From Hafnia alvei (GTDB lineage: Bacteria; Pseudomonadota; Gammaproteobacteria; Enterobacterales; Enterobacteriaceae), in NCBI RefSeq assembly GCF_964063325.1, contig NZ_OZ061315.1, forward strand, positions 496,001 to 560,000: DNA of 64,000 nt, written 5' to 3'. Of this stretch, positions 7,531-15,729 are shown piece after piece (position 1 is the stretch's first letter; every line of letters begins with the position of its first letter). A program made the position numbers and the translations under genes. The notes under the pieces are model-generated. The model did no database searches. It saw only the letters and a program-made list of their open reading frames with translations, and was not told the origin of the DNA.

Positions 7531-8653
7531 GTTGCCCCCGCTTAGCCTCTATATACATATCCCGTGGTGTGTGCAGAAATGCCCATACTGCGATTTTAAC
7601 TCTCACGCTCAGAAAGGCGATATTCCTTCAACGGAATATGTCGACCATTTGTTGGCTGATTTAGATGCTGATGTGGCGCTAACCTCAGGGCGCGAAATTG
7701 GCACTATCTTTATCGGTGGTGGAACGCCAAGCCTGCTGAGCGCTGAGGGTATGCAGCGGTTGATGGATGGCGTGCGTGCGCGTTTACCGGTTGCGGCCAA
7801 TGCGGAAGTGACTATGGAGGCGAATCCCGGCACCGTTGAGGCCGATCGCTTCAGCGCCTACCAGAGAGCCGGCATCAATCGCATTTCGATTGGTGTGCAA
7901 AGCTTTAGCGCAGAGAAGTTAACGCGGTTAGGGCGCATTCACGGGCCTGAAGAGGCCAAACGCGCGGCACATCTGGCACAGAGTTTAGGACTACGCAGCT
8001 TTAATCTCGATTTGATGCATGGTTTACCAGACCAGTCATTGGAAGAGGCGCTTGATGATTTACACCAGGCGATTGAACTGAATCCGCCGCATCTGTCGTG
8101 GTATCAACTCACGATTGAGCCAAACACGCTGTTTGGTTCGCGTCCGCCGAAATTACCGGATGACGACGCGCTATGGGACATTTTCCAGCGCGGTGATGAG
8201 CTGCTACGCGCGGCAGGGTATCAGCAATACGAAACTTCGGCCTACGCCAAGCCGGGTTATCAGTGCCAGCATAATTTGAACTACTGGCGCTTTGGCGACT
8301 ATCTGGGGATTGGCTGCGGAGCGCATGGCAAGGTGACATTCGAAGACGGCCGTATTTTACGCACGGCGAAAACACGTCATCCGCGCGGTTATATGCAAGG
8401 ACGCTACCTCGATAAACAGCATGAAGTGGAGAACGACGATCGTCCGTTCGAATTCTTTATGAACCGCTTTAGATTGCTTGAGCCGACGCCGCGTGCAGAG
8501 TTCCAACTGTACACTGGTCTTGGCGAAGAGGTGATTCGTGCTCAGCTTGATGAAGCACTGGCACAGAATTATATCGTAGAAACCGATGAGTACTGGCAGA
8601 TTACCGAGCACGGCAAACTATTTTTGAATTCGTTGCTAGAGCTGTTTTTGTAA
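7523..8653 (+). CDS. hemW: Heme chaperone HemW (radical SAM)
   Basis: Radical SAM protein related to coproporphyrinogen dehydrogenase HemN but acting as a heme-binding chaperone. The cluster motif CxxxCxxC is at Cys16, Cys20 and Cys23 (IPWCVQKCPYC). GGGTPSLL and EANPGTV follow, then the HemN C-terminal domain. At 376 residues it is the length of HemW, shorter than HemN. It is translationally coupled to rdgB. It is the last gene of the 66-min-type block before synteny switches. Confidence 0.95.
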   Translation: MLKLPPLSLYIHIPWCVQKCPYCDFNSHAQKGDIPSTEYVDHLLADLDADVALTSGREIGTIFIGGGTPSLLSAEGMQRLMDGVRARLPVAANAEVTMEANPGTVEADRFSAYQRAGINRISIGVQSFSAEKLTRLGRIHGPEEAKRAAHLAQSLGLRSFNLDLMHGLPDQSLEEALDDLHQAIELNPPHLSWYQLTIEPNTLFGSRPPKLPDDDALWDIFQRGDELLRAAGYQQYETSAYAKPGYQCQHNLNYWRFGDYLGIGCGAHGKVTFEDGRILRTAKTRHPRGYMQGRYLDKQHEVENDDRPFEFFMNRFRLLEPTPRAEFQLYTGLGEEVIRAQLDEALAQNYIVETDEYWQITEHGKLFLNSLLELFL

Positions 8654-8679
8654 CGTTCTTATCTCACTGTCCCCAGATT

Positions 8680-8703
8680 GCCCTCCTCTTTTTTGGGGAG
8701 GGC
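8680..8703. terminator. Hairpin between convergent hemW and epmB
   Basis: The 7-bp stem GCCCTCC / GGAGGGC with a T-rich loop lies midway between the two convergent stops, 27 bp after hemW and 17 bp from epmB. It may serve both genes. It also marks the synteny junction. Confidence 0.5.
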
Positions 8704-8719
8704 AGGGGTAGGTTTCAGA

Positions 8720-9754
8720 TCAACGTTGGCGCAAGCCTAAATCAATGGTTGTTTTACTTGGCTCACCGCCGATTTCACGGGTGAGTTTCGGCACCATATA
8801 GCCTGAGACTTTCGTCATCAGTTCACGCATGATCAGCCGTGCTTCATCATCTGACACCATAAAATGCGCCGCACCTTGTACTCGGTCGAGGACATGCAGG
8901 TAATAAGGCATAATCCCCGCGTCAAACAGCGCATTACTCAGCTTAGCCAGCGTATCGGCGTTATCATTCACTCCGCGCAGCAAAACGCCCTGATTGAGAA
9001 GCGTGACGCTGGCGCGTTTGAGGCGTGTCATGGCATCGCAAAACTTTGAGTCAATTTCATTGGCATGGTTAATGTGAGTCACCAGTAGAATCTGCAAGCG
9101 TGACTGAGAAAAACGTTGGGTCAGCGCTTCGGTGATTCGAGCAGGGATAACCACCGGCAAGCGGCTATGGATGCGTAGCCGTTTAATATGCGGAATGGTT
9201 TCTATCTCGTCGAGCAACCAAGCCAACTCATGATCTTTCGCCATCAACGGATCGCCGCCGGAGAAAATGATTTCATCCAGTTCAGGCTGTTGGCGAATAT
9301 ACTCTAGGGCCTGGCGCCAGTTGGCTTTGTTTCCCTGATTATCCTGATAGGGAAAGTGACGGCGGAAGCAATAACGACAGTTAACCGCACAGCCACCTTT
9401 GACCAACAGCAACGCTCGGTTAATATATTTATGCAGCAGTCCTGGCACGGCGATGGCGTCGTTTTGTTCTTCCAGCGGGTCAGTCGAATAGCCCGGCGTG
9501 ACGATAAATTCGTTGGCGGACGTCATGACCTGAAGGAGGAGCGGATCGTTCGGATCGCCCTTTTTCATGCGCCGAGCGAAGGCGTAAGGAACGCGCAGGG
9601 CGAAAAGACGCCGCGCATCGTGACCTTTTTGCCATTCAGGGCTGTCAGAAAGTGCTAAATATTCAAGCAATTCTGCCGGTTCAGTAATAACATCGGCAAG
9701 TTGTTGCAGCCAATCTTCTCTAGACTGCGTATTTTGAGTTACAATATGTGCCAT
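8720..9754 (-). CDS. epmB: EF-P (R)-beta-lysylation: lysine 2,3-aminomutase EpmB
   Basis: Radical SAM, PLP-dependent aminomutase that converts (S)-alpha-lysine to (R)-beta-lysine, the group EpmA attaches to EF-P. The 344 residues carry the cluster motif at Cys122, Cys126 and Cys129 (CAVNCRYC). The FSGGDPLMAKD segment follows, with the PLP lysine near the C-terminus (EPSKTTIDLG, Lys334). It is divergent from efp, its eventual substrate. EpmA lies 6 kb away in the same window. Confidence 0.96.
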   Translation of the reverse strand: MAHIVTQNTQSREDWLQQLADVITEPAELLEYLALSDSPEWQKGHDARRLFALRVPYAFARRMKKGDPNDPLLLQVMTSANEFIVTPGYSTDPLEEQNDAIAVPGLLHKYINRALLLVKGGCAVNCRYCFRRHFPYQDNQGNKANWRQALEYIRQQPELDEIIFSGGDPLMAKDHELAWLLDEIETIPHIKRLRIHSRLPVVIPARITEALTQRFSQSRLQILLVTHINHANEIDSKFCDAMTRLKRASVTLLNQGVLLRGVNDNADTLAKLSNALFDAGIMPYYLHVLDRVQGAAHFMVSDDEARLIMRELMTKVSGYMVPKLTREIGGEPSKTTIDLGLRQR

Positions 9755-9798
9755 TTTTTTGGCTAAGCTACCAGTTATAAATAATTCAGAGGGCCTTT

Positions 9799-10365
9799 AT
9801 GGCGACTTATTCTAGCAACGATTTCCGTCCCGGTCTTAAAATCATGTTCGAGGGCGAGCCTTATGCAGTAGAAAGCAGCGAGTTCGTTAAACCAGGTAAA
9901 GGCCAAGCCTTTGCTCGCGTTAAAATGCGTCGCCTGCTGACCGGCACCCGTGTTGAAAAAACCTTTAAATCTACTGACTCCGCAGAAGGCGCGGACGTTG
10001 TCGACTTGAACCTGACTTACCTGTACAACGACGGTGAGTTCTATCATTTCATGAACAACGAAACCTTCGAGCAGCTGGCTGCCGATGAGAAAGCCATCGG
10101 CGATAACGCTAAATGGATGCTGGATCAGGCAGAGTGTATCGTAACTCTGTGGAACGGCCGTCCAATTCAGGTTACTCCTCCAAACTTCGTAGAGCTGGAA
10201 ATCGTTGATACCGATCCAGGTCTGAAAGGTGATACCGCAGGTACCGGCGGTAAACCTGCAACCCTGAGCACTGGCGCAGTGGTTAAAGTTCCATTGTTCG
10301 TACAGATCGGCGAAGTGATCAAAGTTGACACCCGCTCTGGCGAATATGTTTCTCGCGTTAAGTAA
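9799..10365 (+). CDS. efp: Translation elongation factor P
   Basis: Binds between the P and E sites of the ribosome and relieves stalling at consecutive prolines. The 188 residues begin MATYSSNDFRPGLKI. The modified lysine is Lys34 in the loop FVKPGKGQAF. The three-domain tRNA-mimic ends with VDTRSGEYVSRVK. Codon use is strongly biased, as for a highly expressed gene. A Rho-independent terminator follows. Confidence 0.98.
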   Translation: MATYSSNDFRPGLKIMFEGEPYAVESSEFVKPGKGQAFARVKMRRLLTGTRVEKTFKSTDSAEGADVVDLNLTYLYNDGEFYHFMNNETFEQLAADEKAIGDNAKWMLDQAECIVTLWNGRPIQVTPPNFVELEIVDTDPGLKGDTAGTGGKPATLSTGAVVKVPLFVQIGEVIKVDTRSGEYVSRVK

Positions 10366-10389
10366 TTGCGAAGAAAGCTAATTTGTTTT

Positions 10390-10420
10390 AAAAAAGCCGC
10401 GTATAACGCGGTTTTTTTTT
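10390..10420 (+). terminator. Rho-independent terminator of efp
   Basis: The stem GCCGCG / CGCGGT with loop TATAA is flanked by an A-run and followed by about nine T residues, 25 bp after the efp stop. This is a classical intrinsic terminator. Confidence 0.9.
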
Positions 10421-10454
10421 ACCCAAATGGCTCGCATGAGGAACACGGATAAAT

Positions 10455-10586
10455 ATGATAAAGAAAATCGTTGTGTTGGCATTGATGGTGAGTGCGTTAG
10501 CGGCTTTGAGCGGTTGCAACACCGCCCGCGGATTTGGTGAGGACGTGCAGCATCTCGGTGGCGCGATTTCACGGGTTGCGAGCTAA
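10455..10586 (+). CDS. ecnA: Entericidin A-like lipoprotein
   Basis: Small (43-residue) bacteriolytic-lysis family lipoprotein; entericidin A is the antidote partner of entericidin B. A signal peptide (MIKKIVVLALMVSALAAL) leads to the lipobox LSGC at Cys21. The mature part NTARGFGEDVQHLGGAIS matches the EcnA pattern. It sits after efp and before ecnB, as in E. coli. Confidence 0.93.
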   Translation: MIKKIVVLALMVSALAALSGCNTARGFGEDVQHLGGAISRVAS

Positions 10587-10681
10587 TTAATTAAGCGCGG
10601 TGATGTTTTTTCGCCTACTGCTGATTTCTTGTCTACGCTTAGAAGGCATTACTTTTAAAATCGCAGATAAGGAAGATAGCA

Positions 10682-10813
10682 ATGATTAAGAAAAGCATCG
10701 CATTAGTATGTTCTCTGTTAGTTCTTGCCGCTCTGGCTGGCTGTAATACCACTCGTGGTGCGGGTGAAGATGTAGAGGCCGGTGGTCAGGCGATTCAGCG
10801 CGCCGCACAGTAG
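10682..10813 (+). CDS. ecnB: Entericidin B-like lipoprotein
   Basis: Small lipoprotein of 43 residues related to the entericidin B toxin, which promotes lysis in stationary phase in E. coli. The signal peptide ends at lipobox LAGC (Cys21), then NTTRGAGEDVEAGGQAIQ. AAGGAAG precedes the ATG. A separate promoter is likely in the 95-bp gap after ecnA; in E. coli ecnB is sigma-S dependent, which I infer only by homology. Confidence 0.93.
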   Translation: MIKKSIALVCSLLVLAALAGCNTTRGAGEDVEAGGQAIQRAAQ

Positions 10814-10832
10814 CTTTTATTAGTCATACGCA

Positions 10833-10859
10833 AGGGCGTTGTCTTGTTGCCTACGCCCT
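10833..10859 (+). terminator. Possible terminator after ecnB
   Basis: The stem AGGGCGT / ACGCCCT with a 13-nt loop lies 20 bp after the ecnB stop and is followed by a T-rich tract (GATATTTCCTCTTC). It is plausible but weak. Confidence 0.5.
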
Positions 10860-10930
10860 GATATTTCCTCTTCTTAACTTTTTCTCAAAATCATCGTATT
10901 CTAACCACGCTTCACCATTCAAAAAACTGC

Positions 10931-10972
10931 GCAGGACGACCTGTGTACGTATCTTAATTCGGGGACGACCCC
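10931..10972 (+). promoter_or_regulatory. Guanidine-II (mini-ykkC) riboswitch
   Basis: Two small hairpins each carry the diagnostic ACGA tetraloop. P1 is GCAGG-ACGA-CCTGT (10931-10944) and P2 is GGGG-ACGA-CCCC (10961-10972). This is the mini-ykkC consensus, with two ACGR-loop stems that bind guanidinium by loop pairing. It lies 20 bp upstream of the guanidinium exporter gene gdx. Control is probably at translation initiation. Confidence 0.92.
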
Positions 10973-10991
10973 ATCGTTGTGGATAAATCGC

Positions 10992-11309
10992 ATGTCTTGG
11001 ATCATTCTGATGGTCGCTGGTCTCTTGGAAGTTGTTTGGGCAATTGGCCTAAAATATACCCATGGTTTTTCTCGTTTAACGCCGAGCATTATTACTATTG
11101 CTGCCATGGTAGTGAGTATGGTGCTGCTGGCGCATGCGATGAAAACTTTACCGGCAGGCACCGCTTATGCCGTGTGGACGGGAATTGGCGCAGTAGGGGC
11201 GGCAATTATGGGGATTGTGCTGCTGGGGGAATCAGCGAGCTTGCCGAGAATTATCAGCTTGTGCCTGATCGTTATCGGGATACTGGGGTTGAAATTCAGT
11301 AGCCAATAA
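10992..11309 (+). CDS. gdx: Guanidinium exporter Gdx (SugE), SMR family
   Basis: Four-helix small multidrug resistance protein of 105 residues that exports guanidinium in exchange for protons. The family start is MSWIILMVAGLLEVVWAIG, with the conserved Glu13 in TM1. WTGIGAVGAAIMG in TM3 and a Leu/Ile-rich TM4 follow. An in-frame ATG at 10977 is rejected, because the family start fits and the riboswitch lies just upstream. It is convergent with blc. Confidence 0.95.
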   Translation: MSWIILMVAGLLEVVWAIGLKYTHGFSRLTPSIITIAAMVVSMVLLAHAMKTLPAGTAYAVWTGIGAVGAAIMGIVLLGESASLPRIISLCLIVIGILGLKFSSQ

Positions 11310-11334
11310 TCTTAGCCTCGCTCGCGTTACAGCT

Positions 11335-11350
11335 CGCCTCTATCGAGGCG
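11335..11350. terminator. Hairpin at the gdx/blc convergent junction
   Basis: The 6-bp stem CGCCTC / GAGGCG with a TATC loop overlaps the blc stop codon and lies 26 bp past the gdx stop. It lacks a T-run, so termination strength is uncertain. Confidence 0.4.
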
Positions 11351-11888
11351 GGCTCATATCGATAGGTGATTGATTCACCCAAATTAAATCCTGAGTTTTA
11401 AATCCATAGCGCTGGGCGGTTGCCAGTAGCTTTTGCTTCACGCTGTCATCTAGGGTAGGCGTACGCGCCAGTATCCATAGATAGTTCTTATTAGGTCCGC
11501 AAATTAGCGCATAGCGATATTCGCTATCCAACTCAATCACGTTGTAACCGCCGTAAAATGGGCCGAAGAAAGAAACCTTGAGCGAAGCAATGTTCGGTGA
11601 CTGAACGAAATAAGCCTTGCCGATACTCTCCTTCCATTGGTGTTTTTCAGCGTTAAATCCACGATTAACGACCTTTACACCGCCATCTTCACGCATGCTG
11701 TAATGCGCCGTGACGTGATCTAATCCCTGTTCAAAAGGATGATTTAGCCGGGCAATTTCATACCAGTTGCCGAGATAGCGGGGCAATTGAAAGTCGCTGA
11801 CGACGGTAACGTCAGGCGGTGGCTTAGTACTACAGCCAACGGAGAGCAGTGCTGTAAGAACAGCGGCAATGCGAGACCAAACAGGCAT
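11340..11888 (-). CDS. blc: Outer-membrane lipoprotein lipocalin Blc
   Basis: Bacterial lipocalin of 182 residues anchored to the outer membrane, thought to carry lysophospholipids or fatty acids during envelope stress. The signal peptide ends at lipobox LSVGC (Cys19). The lipocalin signature is YLGNWYEIARLNHPFEQG, with the second motif LARTPTLDDSV near the end. The gene stop is embedded in a CGCCTC/GAGGCG hairpin shared with the gdx 3' side. In E. coli ampC would lie next; it is absent here. Confidence 0.94.
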   Translation of the reverse strand: MPVWSRIAAVLTALLSVGCSTKPPPDVTVVSDFQLPRYLGNWYEIARLNHPFEQGLDHVTAHYSMREDGGVKVVNRGFNAEKHQWKESIGKAYFVQSPNIASLKVSFFGPFYGGYNVIELDSEYRYALICGPNKNYLWILARTPTLDDSVKQKLLATAQRYGFKTQDLIWVNQSPIDMSPPR

Positions 11889-11949
11889 AACGGCTCCTTT
11901 TCAAATGGATACCGTTAAAGTGTAGACCCGATCGTGGAAATCTAACCAA

Positions 11950-11977
11950 TAAAAAAGCCTCCCAAGAGGAGGCTTTC
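11950..11977 (-). terminator. Rho-independent terminator of the frd operon
   Basis: On the minus strand the stem GCCTCC / GGAGGC is followed by TTTTTTATT. It begins 21 bp after the frdD stop. In E. coli the comparable frd terminator doubles as the ampC attenuator. Here there is no ampC downstream, so it appears to act only as a terminator. Confidence 0.88.
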
Positions 11978-11997
11978 ATAGTCAGCGAAATGGCTAA

Positions 11998-12354
11998 TTA
12001 CAGCGTGAATACGCCGATCAGCGCAACCACGCTTAGAATCGCTGCTAAACCGTAGAATACCCACTTACCCGCAGGTACGTGGATTTTCAGGTCATGCATC
12101 ATGTGATGCATACGGTGCAGACCACACCACAGCGGCAGAATGATCATCAGCAGCCAGAAAATACGGCCAATGAAGCTCTGGCTGAAGCTCAGCGCACGTT
12201 CGAAAGTCAGTGCATCTGGGAACCAGCCCAGAGGCAGCATGATGCCAACGATCAGAATTACGACGGGCGCAATGATTGCCCCCCACATGCCGCCTGCACC
12301 AAATAGCCCCCAGAAAACCGGCTCGTCAGAACGTTTGTATACTTTATTATCCAC
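11998..12354 (-). CDS. frdD: Fumarate reductase membrane anchor subunit D
   Basis: Inner-membrane anchor of menaquinol:fumarate reductase. It has three hydrophobic helices and helps hold the quinone sites. I choose the GTG at 12354 because it is preceded by AAAGGAG and gives VDNKVYKRSDEPVFWGLF, aligned to the family start (118 residues). The frame is open upstream to 12426, but those residues overlap frdC. The C-terminal HDLKIHVPAGKWVFYGLAA is characteristic. It is the last gene of frdABCD. Confidence 0.95.
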   Translation of the reverse strand: MDNKVYKRSDEPVFWGLFGAGGMWGAIIAPVVILIVGIMLPLGWFPDALTFERALSFSQSFIGRIFWLLMIILPLWCGLHRMHHMMHDLKIHVPAGKWVFYGLAAILSVVALIGVFTL

Positions 12355-12371
12355 AATGTTCTCCTTTACGG

Positions 12372-12770
12372 TTATAGCAGGGTAACGGCCAAAATGACCA
12401 CAGTCGCAATGATGGTCACCACCCAAAGGGCTTTGATCACCGGACCAGGGCCCATTTTCGTGTCACCAACCACGATATTGGCCGCTTTTGGAGCAAGCTC
12501 AAACCAGGTTTTGGTATGAAGTGCAGCCAGAAGCAATGAGATGATGTTCAGGATCAGTACCAGTGGGTTCTGTAAGAAAGCGACAAAGCTTTCCCAGCCA
12601 GCAGCGCCGTCTTTCATGGAGAAAATTCCATAAATCAGCACGATGCTGAACCATACGTTGCCCAGAGCAGAGCTCTCACGCAGCATATAGAACTTGTAGA
12701 AACCGAGTTTCTGCCACCAGTTAGCCTGCATGCCACGCACATAAGGTTTGCGTTTAGTTGAAGTCGTCAT
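12372..12770 (-). CDS. frdC: Fumarate reductase membrane anchor subunit C
   Basis: Second membrane anchor of the anaerobic fumarate reductase, 132 residues with three transmembrane helices. KRKPYVRGMQANWWQKLGFYK opens the protein, and LHTKTWFELAPKAANI is the conserved quinone-site region. It lies 14 bp after frdB and 17 bp before frdD in one operon. Confidence 0.96.
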   Translation of the reverse strand: MTTSTKRKPYVRGMQANWWQKLGFYKFYMLRESSALGNVWFSIVLIYGIFSMKDGAAGWESFVAFLQNPLVLILNIISLLLAALHTKTWFELAPKAANIVVGDTKMGPGPVIKALWVVTIIATVVILAVTLL

Positions 12771-12784
12771 TGATTCATCCTCCC

Positions 12785-13519
12785 TTATTGCGGTTTCAGC
12801 ATCGCGATCATGAAGTCTTTCGCACTTTCAACTTTGCCTTGCTGGATAGCTGCGGCTGGGTCGACGTGTTTTGGACAAACTTCTGAGCAATAACCGACGA
12901 AGGTACAAGTCCAAACGCCGTTATCGGAGTTCAGAACAGGCATACGCTCTTTCTTCCCGTGGTCACGGGTATCCAGATTGTAACGGTGTGCCAGAGTGAT
13001 AGCGGCTGGGCCGATGAACTCAGGATTCAGACCAAACTGTGGGCATGCTGCGTAGCACAGACCACAGTTAATGCAGCCGGAGAACTGATGGTATTTTTCC
13101 ATCTGAGCTGGGGTCTGCAGGTTGGTGCCGTCTTCTGGTTTACGGTTGTTACCGATGATGTATGGCTTAATGGCTTCCAGACTTTCGATAAAGTGAGTCA
13201 TATCGACCACCAGATCGCGTTCTACTGGGAAGTTGCCTAACGCTTCAACGCGCATACCGGTTGGGTAGTCACGCAGGAAGGTTTTACACGCCAGCTTAGG
13301 CACGCGGTCAACCATCATGCCGCAAGAGCCACAGATTGCCATACGGCAAGACCAGCGGTAAGACAGGTCAGCAGCCAGATTATCTTTGATGTAGCCTAAC
13401 GCATCCAGCAGGGAAGTCGTTTCGTCATACGGGACGTCATACGTCACGAAATGCGGCTCGGCATCCTGTTCTGGGTTATAGCGCATGACTTCCATTTTTA
13501 AGATTTTCATCTCAGCCAT
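12785..13519 (-). CDS. frdB: Fumarate reductase iron-sulfur subunit
   Basis: Electron-transfer subunit carrying [2Fe-2S], [4Fe-4S] and [3Fe-4S] clusters between the quinol site and FrdA. Start MAEMKILKMEVMRYNPEQD at 13519 gives 244 residues, as in E. coli. Upstream in-frame ATGs would extend into frdA. Cluster ligands are seen in SCRMAICGSCGMMV, CINCGLCYAACP and CTFVGYCSEVCPKHVDP. It overlaps the frdA 3' end by 8 bp. Confidence 0.97.
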   Translation of the reverse strand: MAEMKILKMEVMRYNPEQDAEPHFVTYDVPYDETTSLLDALGYIKDNLAADLSYRWSCRMAICGSCGMMVDRVPKLACKTFLRDYPTGMRVEALGNFPVERDLVVDMTHFIESLEAIKPYIIGNNRKPEDGTNLQTPAQMEKYHQFSGCINCGLCYAACPQFGLNPEFIGPAAITLAHRYNLDTRDHGKKERMPVLNSDNGVWTCTFVGYCSEVCPKHVDPAAAIQQGKVESAKDFMIAMLKPQ

Positions 13520-15311
13520 TCGCTTGCTCCTTATTCTTTGCATCCTGAGCTTCTGCTTCAGCACCGTATACACGTTTCGCTGGTTGCAGTTTGGTAATTT
13601 TCACGTCGCTGTATTCAATGCGCGGGGCGAGACCATCGGCATTTTTGAATGTCAGGGTGTGCTTCAGGAAGTTAACGTCATCACGCTCGGTGCAACCTTC
13701 ATCCAGACGCTGATGCGCGCCACGGGATTCTTTACGGTTGATTGCCGCATGAGCCATACATTCAGCCACGTTCAGGCCGTGACCCAATTCGATGGTGTAC
13801 AGTAGGTCGGTATTGAAGACGCTAGAGTTATCGGTAATTTTGACGCGTTTGAAACGTTCTTTCAGTTCGGCCAATTTATCAACGGTTTTCTGCATCAGGT
13901 CAGTAGTACGGTAGATACCACAGCCTTCTTCCATTGACATACCCATCTCGTCACGGATTTTCGCCCAGCTTTCAGTACCTTCCTGATTAGCCAGCGCGTG
14001 CAGACGTGCTTCAACGTCTTTTGCCTGTGCATCTAGCGCGCTGCCGTTAGCCGGAGTCGCTTCCTGTGAGCGCTGAACAGCGTGTTCGCCCGCAACGCGG
14101 CCAAATACCACCAGCTCTGCCAGAGAGTTAGAACCCAGACGGTTTGCACCGTGCAGACCAACAGAAGAACATTCACCCACGGCGAATAGACCCTGAATGC
14201 GGGTTTCGCAGGTCTGGTTGGTTTCAATACCACCCATGGTGTAGTGCGCAGTTGGACGAACTGGGATCGGCTCTTTAACCGGATCGACGCCCACGTAAGC
14301 TTTAGACAGCTCACAGATGAACGGCAGACGCTCCAGCAGTTTTTTCTCACCCAGATGACGCAGGTCCAGATAGACCACATCGCCGCGCGGAGTAGAGATG
14401 GTGCGACCTGCGCGCCACTCGTGCCAGAATGCCTGAGAAACTTTGTCGCGTGGACCCAGTTCCATGTATTTGTTTTTTGGTTCGCCGAGTGGGGTTTCAG
14501 GGCCCATTCCGTAGTCTTGCAGATAGCGATAGCCATCTTTGTTGACCAGAATACCACCTTCGCCACGACAGCCTTCAGTCATCAGGATCCCTGAACCCGG
14601 CAGGCCGGTTGGGTGATACTGAACAAATTCCATATCGCGTAAAGGAATACCGTGATCTAACGCCATGCCCATACCGTCGCCGGTCACGATGCCGCCATTG
14701 GTGTTGTAGCGATACACACGGCCTGCACCGCCTGTTGCCATAACCACGGCGTTTGCACGGATCTGAACCAGAGTACCTTCCATCATATTCATGGCAACAA
14801 GGCCGCGTGCTTTGCCTTCGTCGACCAGAATGTCGAGAACGAAGTGCTCATCAAAGCGCTGAATCTGTGGATATTTTAAGGAAGTTTGGAAAAGAGTGTG
14901 CAGCATATGGAAGCCGGTTTTATCCGCGGCGAACCATGTACGCTCAATCTTCATCCCGCCAAAACGGCGAACGTTAACGGAACCGTCAGGTTTACGGCTC
15001 CAAGGGCAACCCCATTGCTCAAGCTGAGCCATTTCGCGAGGACAGTTATGGACGAAATGATCCACCACATCCTGTTCACAAAGCCAGTCACCACCAGCAA
15101 CGGTATCGTTGAAATGGTAGTCGTATGAGTCGTGAGCCTGAGTAACGGCCGCTGATCCGCCTTCTGCGGCCACGGTGTGGCTACGCATTGGATATACTTT
15201 AGAGATAAGCGCGATCTTCAGTTGAGGGTTGGCTTCCGCTGCTGCAATTGCTGCACGTAAACCAGCACCCCCTGCCCCGACGATGGCAAGGTCTGCGTTA
15301 AAGGTTTGCAC
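13512..15311 (-). CDS. frdA: Fumarate reductase flavoprotein subunit
   Basis: Catalytic subunit that reduces fumarate to succinate as terminal anaerobic electron acceptor. The GTG at 15311 follows GGAGG at 8 bp and gives 599 residues starting VQTFNADLAIVGAGGAG. An ATG at 15332 would place the start before the ribosome-binding site. The covalent FAD histidine is His45 (MRSHTVAAEGGS). The active-site segments HPTGLPGSG and RPTAHYTMGG are intact. The C-terminus is slightly Lys/Glu/Ala-rich. It is first in the operon, probably FNR-activated. Confidence 0.96.
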   Translation of the reverse strand: MQTFNADLAIVGAGGAGLRAAIAAAEANPQLKIALISKVYPMRSHTVAAEGGSAAVTQAHDSYDYHFNDTVAGGDWLCEQDVVDHFVHNCPREMAQLEQWGCPWSRKPDGSVNVRRFGGMKIERTWFAADKTGFHMLHTLFQTSLKYPQIQRFDEHFVLDILVDEGKARGLVAMNMMEGTLVQIRANAVVMATGGAGRVYRYNTNGGIVTGDGMGMALDHGIPLRDMEFVQYHPTGLPGSGILMTEGCRGEGGILVNKDGYRYLQDYGMGPETPLGEPKNKYMELGPRDKVSQAFWHEWRAGRTISTPRGDVVYLDLRHLGEKKLLERLPFICELSKAYVGVDPVKEPIPVRPTAHYTMGGIETNQTCETRIQGLFAVGECSSVGLHGANRLGSNSLAELVVFGRVAGEHAVQRSQEATPANGSALDAQAKDVEARLHALANQEGTESWAKIRDEMGMSMEEGCGIYRTTDLMQKTVDKLAELKERFKRVKITDNSSVFNTDLLYTIELGHGLNVAECMAHAAINRKESRGAHQRLDEGCTERDDVNFLKHTLTFKNADGLAPRIEYSDVKITKLQPAKRVYGAEAEAQDAKNKEQANG

Positions 15312-15374
15312 TGCATTCCTCCGGGTGATCAATTGTCAATATCAATTAAAATGAATAACCATTCCAAATGTCGC

Positions 15375-15422
15375 ACTAAAGAGAAGTAGTAGCAGATATT
15401 CAAACAGTTGCTCTCTTTTAGT
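15375..15422 (-). other. Imperfect hairpin in the frdA leader region
   Basis: ACTAAAGAGA at 15375-15384 pairs with TCTCTTTTAGT at 15412-15422, with one bulged base. It lies 64-111 bp upstream of the frdA GTG, inside the probable transcript leader or promoter. The role is unknown. Confidence 0.35.
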
Positions 15423-15492
15423 ACGCATCGGGAATGGCTAGGATTTATAAGTTCAAGTGATGAAATTATACCTAAAACGAAGTAGTAGAAAC

Positions 15493-15506
15493 TTGATGTG
15501 ATCGAT
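15493..15506 (-). promoter_or_regulatory. Candidate FNR site for the frd operon
   Basis: On the minus strand the sequence reads TCGAT-CACA-TCAA. It resembles the FNR palindrome TTGAT-N4-ATCAA and the non-perfect FNR box of the E. coli frd promoter (TCGAT-N4-TCAA). It lies about 185 bp upstream of frdA in the 418-bp divergent region shared with epmA. The assignment is by similarity only. Confidence 0.5.
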
Positions 15507-15729
15507 TGTTTTGCTGTTTTTCCTAATAACCGTAGTACAAAAATGTGATATCAGCGCTATTTTTGCCTGTTCTCGTGGTTTTTATTTATTTTATGTTCTT
15601 TTTAAAGAATATAGAGCAGCCAATAGTTTTGCCTAGTGGTTATTAGCTCACTCAGTGAGCGCCAATGGTTTGTCTGCCTGCGATGATGCGGGTAGACTGC
15701 ACATCCTGTTTTATAGCGGAGTAATTATC

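Noticed and set aside
11335..11350. Hairpin at the gdx/blc junction as a strong terminator
   Set aside because: The 6-bp stem has no T-run and overlaps the blc stop; kept only as a low-confidence feature.
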